From Bryobacterales bacterium (GTDB lineage: Bacteria > Acidobacteriota > Terriglobia > Bryobacterales > Bryobacteraceae): a stretch of DNA of 5,805 nucleotides. Where the stretch lies: positions 1,379-7,183 of the forward strand of contig PKYZ01000578.1 of the NCBI GenBank assembly GCA_003132865.1, written 5' to 3'. The notes below the pieces were generated by a model. That model saw only the letters and a program-made list of their open reading frames with translations. It was not told the origin of the DNA and searched no databases. Below, one piece after another: positions 4,798 to 5,805 of the stretch (the stretch's first letter is position 1; each line of letters starts with the position of its first letter). Position numbers and translations under genes: made by a program.

Positions 4798-4801
4798 GGC
4801 T

Positions 4802-5707
4802 ATGAGAACATCCAAGCCACTTTGGGCCGCGGCCATACTGATGGCGGCGCCGGCTGGTTTGCGGGCTCAGTTCGGGCCTAGCCAGGGCGGGTTGCCGCGC
4901 ACGGCGAGCCCGGCGGCGCAAGTGCTCTCGGCGGCGAGCGGTACGGCGCCGGTTTCGGCGGGTTCGATTGTGTCTATCTATGGCGGCAACTTCGCTACGG
5001 GTGCTACATCCGCGACGATGTTGCCGCTTCCGAGCGAACTGGGCGGTGTCAGCGCGCAGTTCACCGTTGTGAACATTTTGAATCAGCCTCTGTTTTCGGG
5101 AGCGATGCCGTTGTTCTACGTCAGCCCGACGCAGATTAACGCGCAGGTTCCAGCGGGTGCGGTTTTCCCGCCGTGCAATGGAGGATCGGGCAGCGTCTAT
5201 TCCGCGAGCATCCAGATCACGACGCCGTCCGGCGGGCAGACGGCTATGGTTAACGCGACTCCGGCTCCCGCACCTGGACTGTTTACCGCCAACGAAACCG
5301 GCACAGGCGTGGCGGCGGCGCAGTTCGTGACCAACCTGCCGAATGGCACGCAGACGATTATGGAATTGGCGGAGTGTCCGATAGGGTCTGGGACTTGCGT
5401 TCCGGTTCCGCTGAACGTCACCTCGGGAACTTCCGCGCTGGTGCTGTGGGGGACTGGTATTTCCGAATACTCGACCTTCCCGCAGGGATTGACGGTGACG
5501 GCCGGCCGTCAGCCGCTACAGGTGTTCTATGCCGGACCTTCGGCGCAGTATGCGGGGCTGGATCAGATCAATGCATGGCTGCCGTCAAGCTTGGCGGGCA
5601 GCGGGATTTTGAACCTGAGCGTAAGCCTGACGGGGACCACCCTCGGCGTGGCCTCAACGTGTTCCTTTGATGTGACATCCAATATCGTGACGATCGACAT
5701 CGAATAG
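4802..5707 (+). CDS. Secreted TIGR03437-type (Solibacter paralogous C-terminal domain) protein
   Basis: The protein has 301 residues. It starts with a signal peptide (MRTSKPLWAAAILMAAPAGL, then RAQ as likely cleavage site), so it is exported. From residue about 38 on it is a single copy of the domain called TIGR03437, which is strongly expanded in Solibacter and relatives. The motifs in order are VLSAASGTAPVSAGSIVSIY, GGNFA, LPSELGGVSAQF, PLFYVSPTQINAQVPAG, TPAPAPGLFTANETGTGVAA, SALVLWGTGISEYS, FYAGPSAQYAGLDQINAWLP and a final beta-rich LNLSVSLTGTTLGV. The domain normally sits at the C terminus of large surface proteins with beta-propeller or Ig-like parts; here it is almost the whole protein. 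Two cysteine pairs (CNGG, ECPIGSGTC) may form disulfides. The function of the domain is unknown; cell-surface attachment or secretion is a guess. The gene is transcribed away from the ParB-like gene and converges on the tRNA gene. Confidence 0.85.
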   Translation: MRTSKPLWAAAILMAAPAGLRAQFGPSQGGLPRTASPAAQVLSAASGTAPVSAGSIVSIYGGNFATGATSATMLPLPSELGGVSAQFTVVNILNQPLFSGAMPLFYVSPTQINAQVPAGAVFPPCNGGSGSVYSASIQITTPSGGQTAMVNATPAPAPGLFTANETGTGVAAAQFVTNLPNGTQTIMELAECPIGSGTCVPVPLNVTSGTSALVLWGTGISEYSTFPQGLTVTAGRQPLQVFYAGPSAQYAGLDQINAWLPSSLAGSGILNLSVSLTGTTLGVASTCSFDVTSNIVTIDIE

Positions 5708-5783
5708 CATGTGGGTTCGTCATTCCTAAATATCTACAGTGGTTGAAAAGGGCTGCAAATCATTGAAAAATATGGAAAAAATA

Positions 5784-5805
5784 TGGTGGGCCCGTGGCGA
5801 CTCGA
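5784..5805 (-). tRNA. 3' end of a tRNA gene (identity not determinable; Lys-like acceptor), cut by the window end
   Basis: The minus strand reads TCGAGT, CGCCA, CGGGCCC, A, CCA. This fits the last part of a tRNA: six of seven T-loop bases (T)TCGAGT, the 3' T-stem strand CGCCA (5795-5799), the seven-base 3' acceptor strand CGGGCCC (5788-5794), discriminator A (5787) and an encoded CCA (5784-5786). The 5' part, including the anticodon, lies right of the window. A 5' end GGGCCCG would pair with it; such acceptor stems occur in bacterial tRNA-Lys among others, so the amino acid is a guess. Downstream of the tRNA on its own strand follow T-runs (5776-5781 and 5766-5770), possibly helping termination. 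tRNA 3' ends are common integration sites for islands. Confidence 0.75.

Larger units (their letters stand above)
4544..4801. other. Divergent intergenic region
   Basis: The region holds the promoter and leader of the ParB-like gene on the minus strand and the leader of the TIGR03437-type gene on the plus strand. For the latter I see a strong ribosome binding site and an AT-rich stretch (4765-4785), but no convincing -35/-10 pair. Short frames through it are GC-driven. Confidence 0.45.

Noticed and set aside
5764..5786. Tandem GAAAAATATGG-type repeat at the right end as an att site or origin iteron
   Set aside because: Only two imperfect copies in an AT-rich stretch, one overlapping the tRNA CCA end; too little to support.

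Overview
The window looks like an accessory stretch of an Acidobacteriota chromosome, most probably of the Solibacter/Bryobacter group. The strongest hint is the secreted protein at 4802-5707. It carries the TIGR03437-type domain that is heavily expanded in Solibacter-like genomes (signature seen: IVSIYGGNF, PLFYVSPTQINAQVP, WGTGISEY). The high GC content and a TlpA-like protein with a typical acidobacterial N-terminal extension agree with this. The assignment is inference from family knowledge; no database search was possible.

Layout from left to right. 1-720 is a scrapyard of short gene pieces. It holds a tyrosine-recombinase N-terminal piece (+), a DUF927/primase-helicase-like ATPase piece (+) fused to it in frame, an unidentified coding-like piece (-), a second recombinase piece (-) and a helical piece (-). 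757-1566 is an apparently intact secreted M48-like metallopeptidase gene in which the catalytic HExxH reads HQLAH. 1602-3530, all on the minus strand, is a second chain of pieces. Listed from high to low coordinate it runs: a coding-like remnant, a sigma-70 region 4-like ORF behind a perfect Shine-Dalgarno sequence, a small HTH/terminase-small-subunit-like piece, five Cys-containing beta-propeller/lectin-like repeats, a TlpA-type thioredoxin lacking its 5' part, and a tiny coiled-coil-like ORF. 3531-3916 holds no gene I can support. 3917-4543 (-) is an intact, visibly AT-richer orphan gene with a ParB/KorB-like helix-turn-helix, preceded by a good sigma-70-type promoter. It is divergent from the TIGR03437 gene (4802-5707, +). 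The window ends inside a tRNA gene on the minus strand (3' end with encoded CCA, 5784-5805).

How it fits together: recombinase debris, a primase-like piece, a ParB-like gene of different base composition and a tRNA 3' end bordering the region all suggest an old integration hotspot or decayed genomic island. The most unusual aspect is the density of pieces of unrelated genes, about 100-670 bp each, joined end to end with frame changes at the joins. Three genes look functional: the M48-like gene, the ParB-like gene and the TIGR03437 gene. They show no operon relationship to one another. I see no CRISPR array, complete insertion sequence or rRNA gene.
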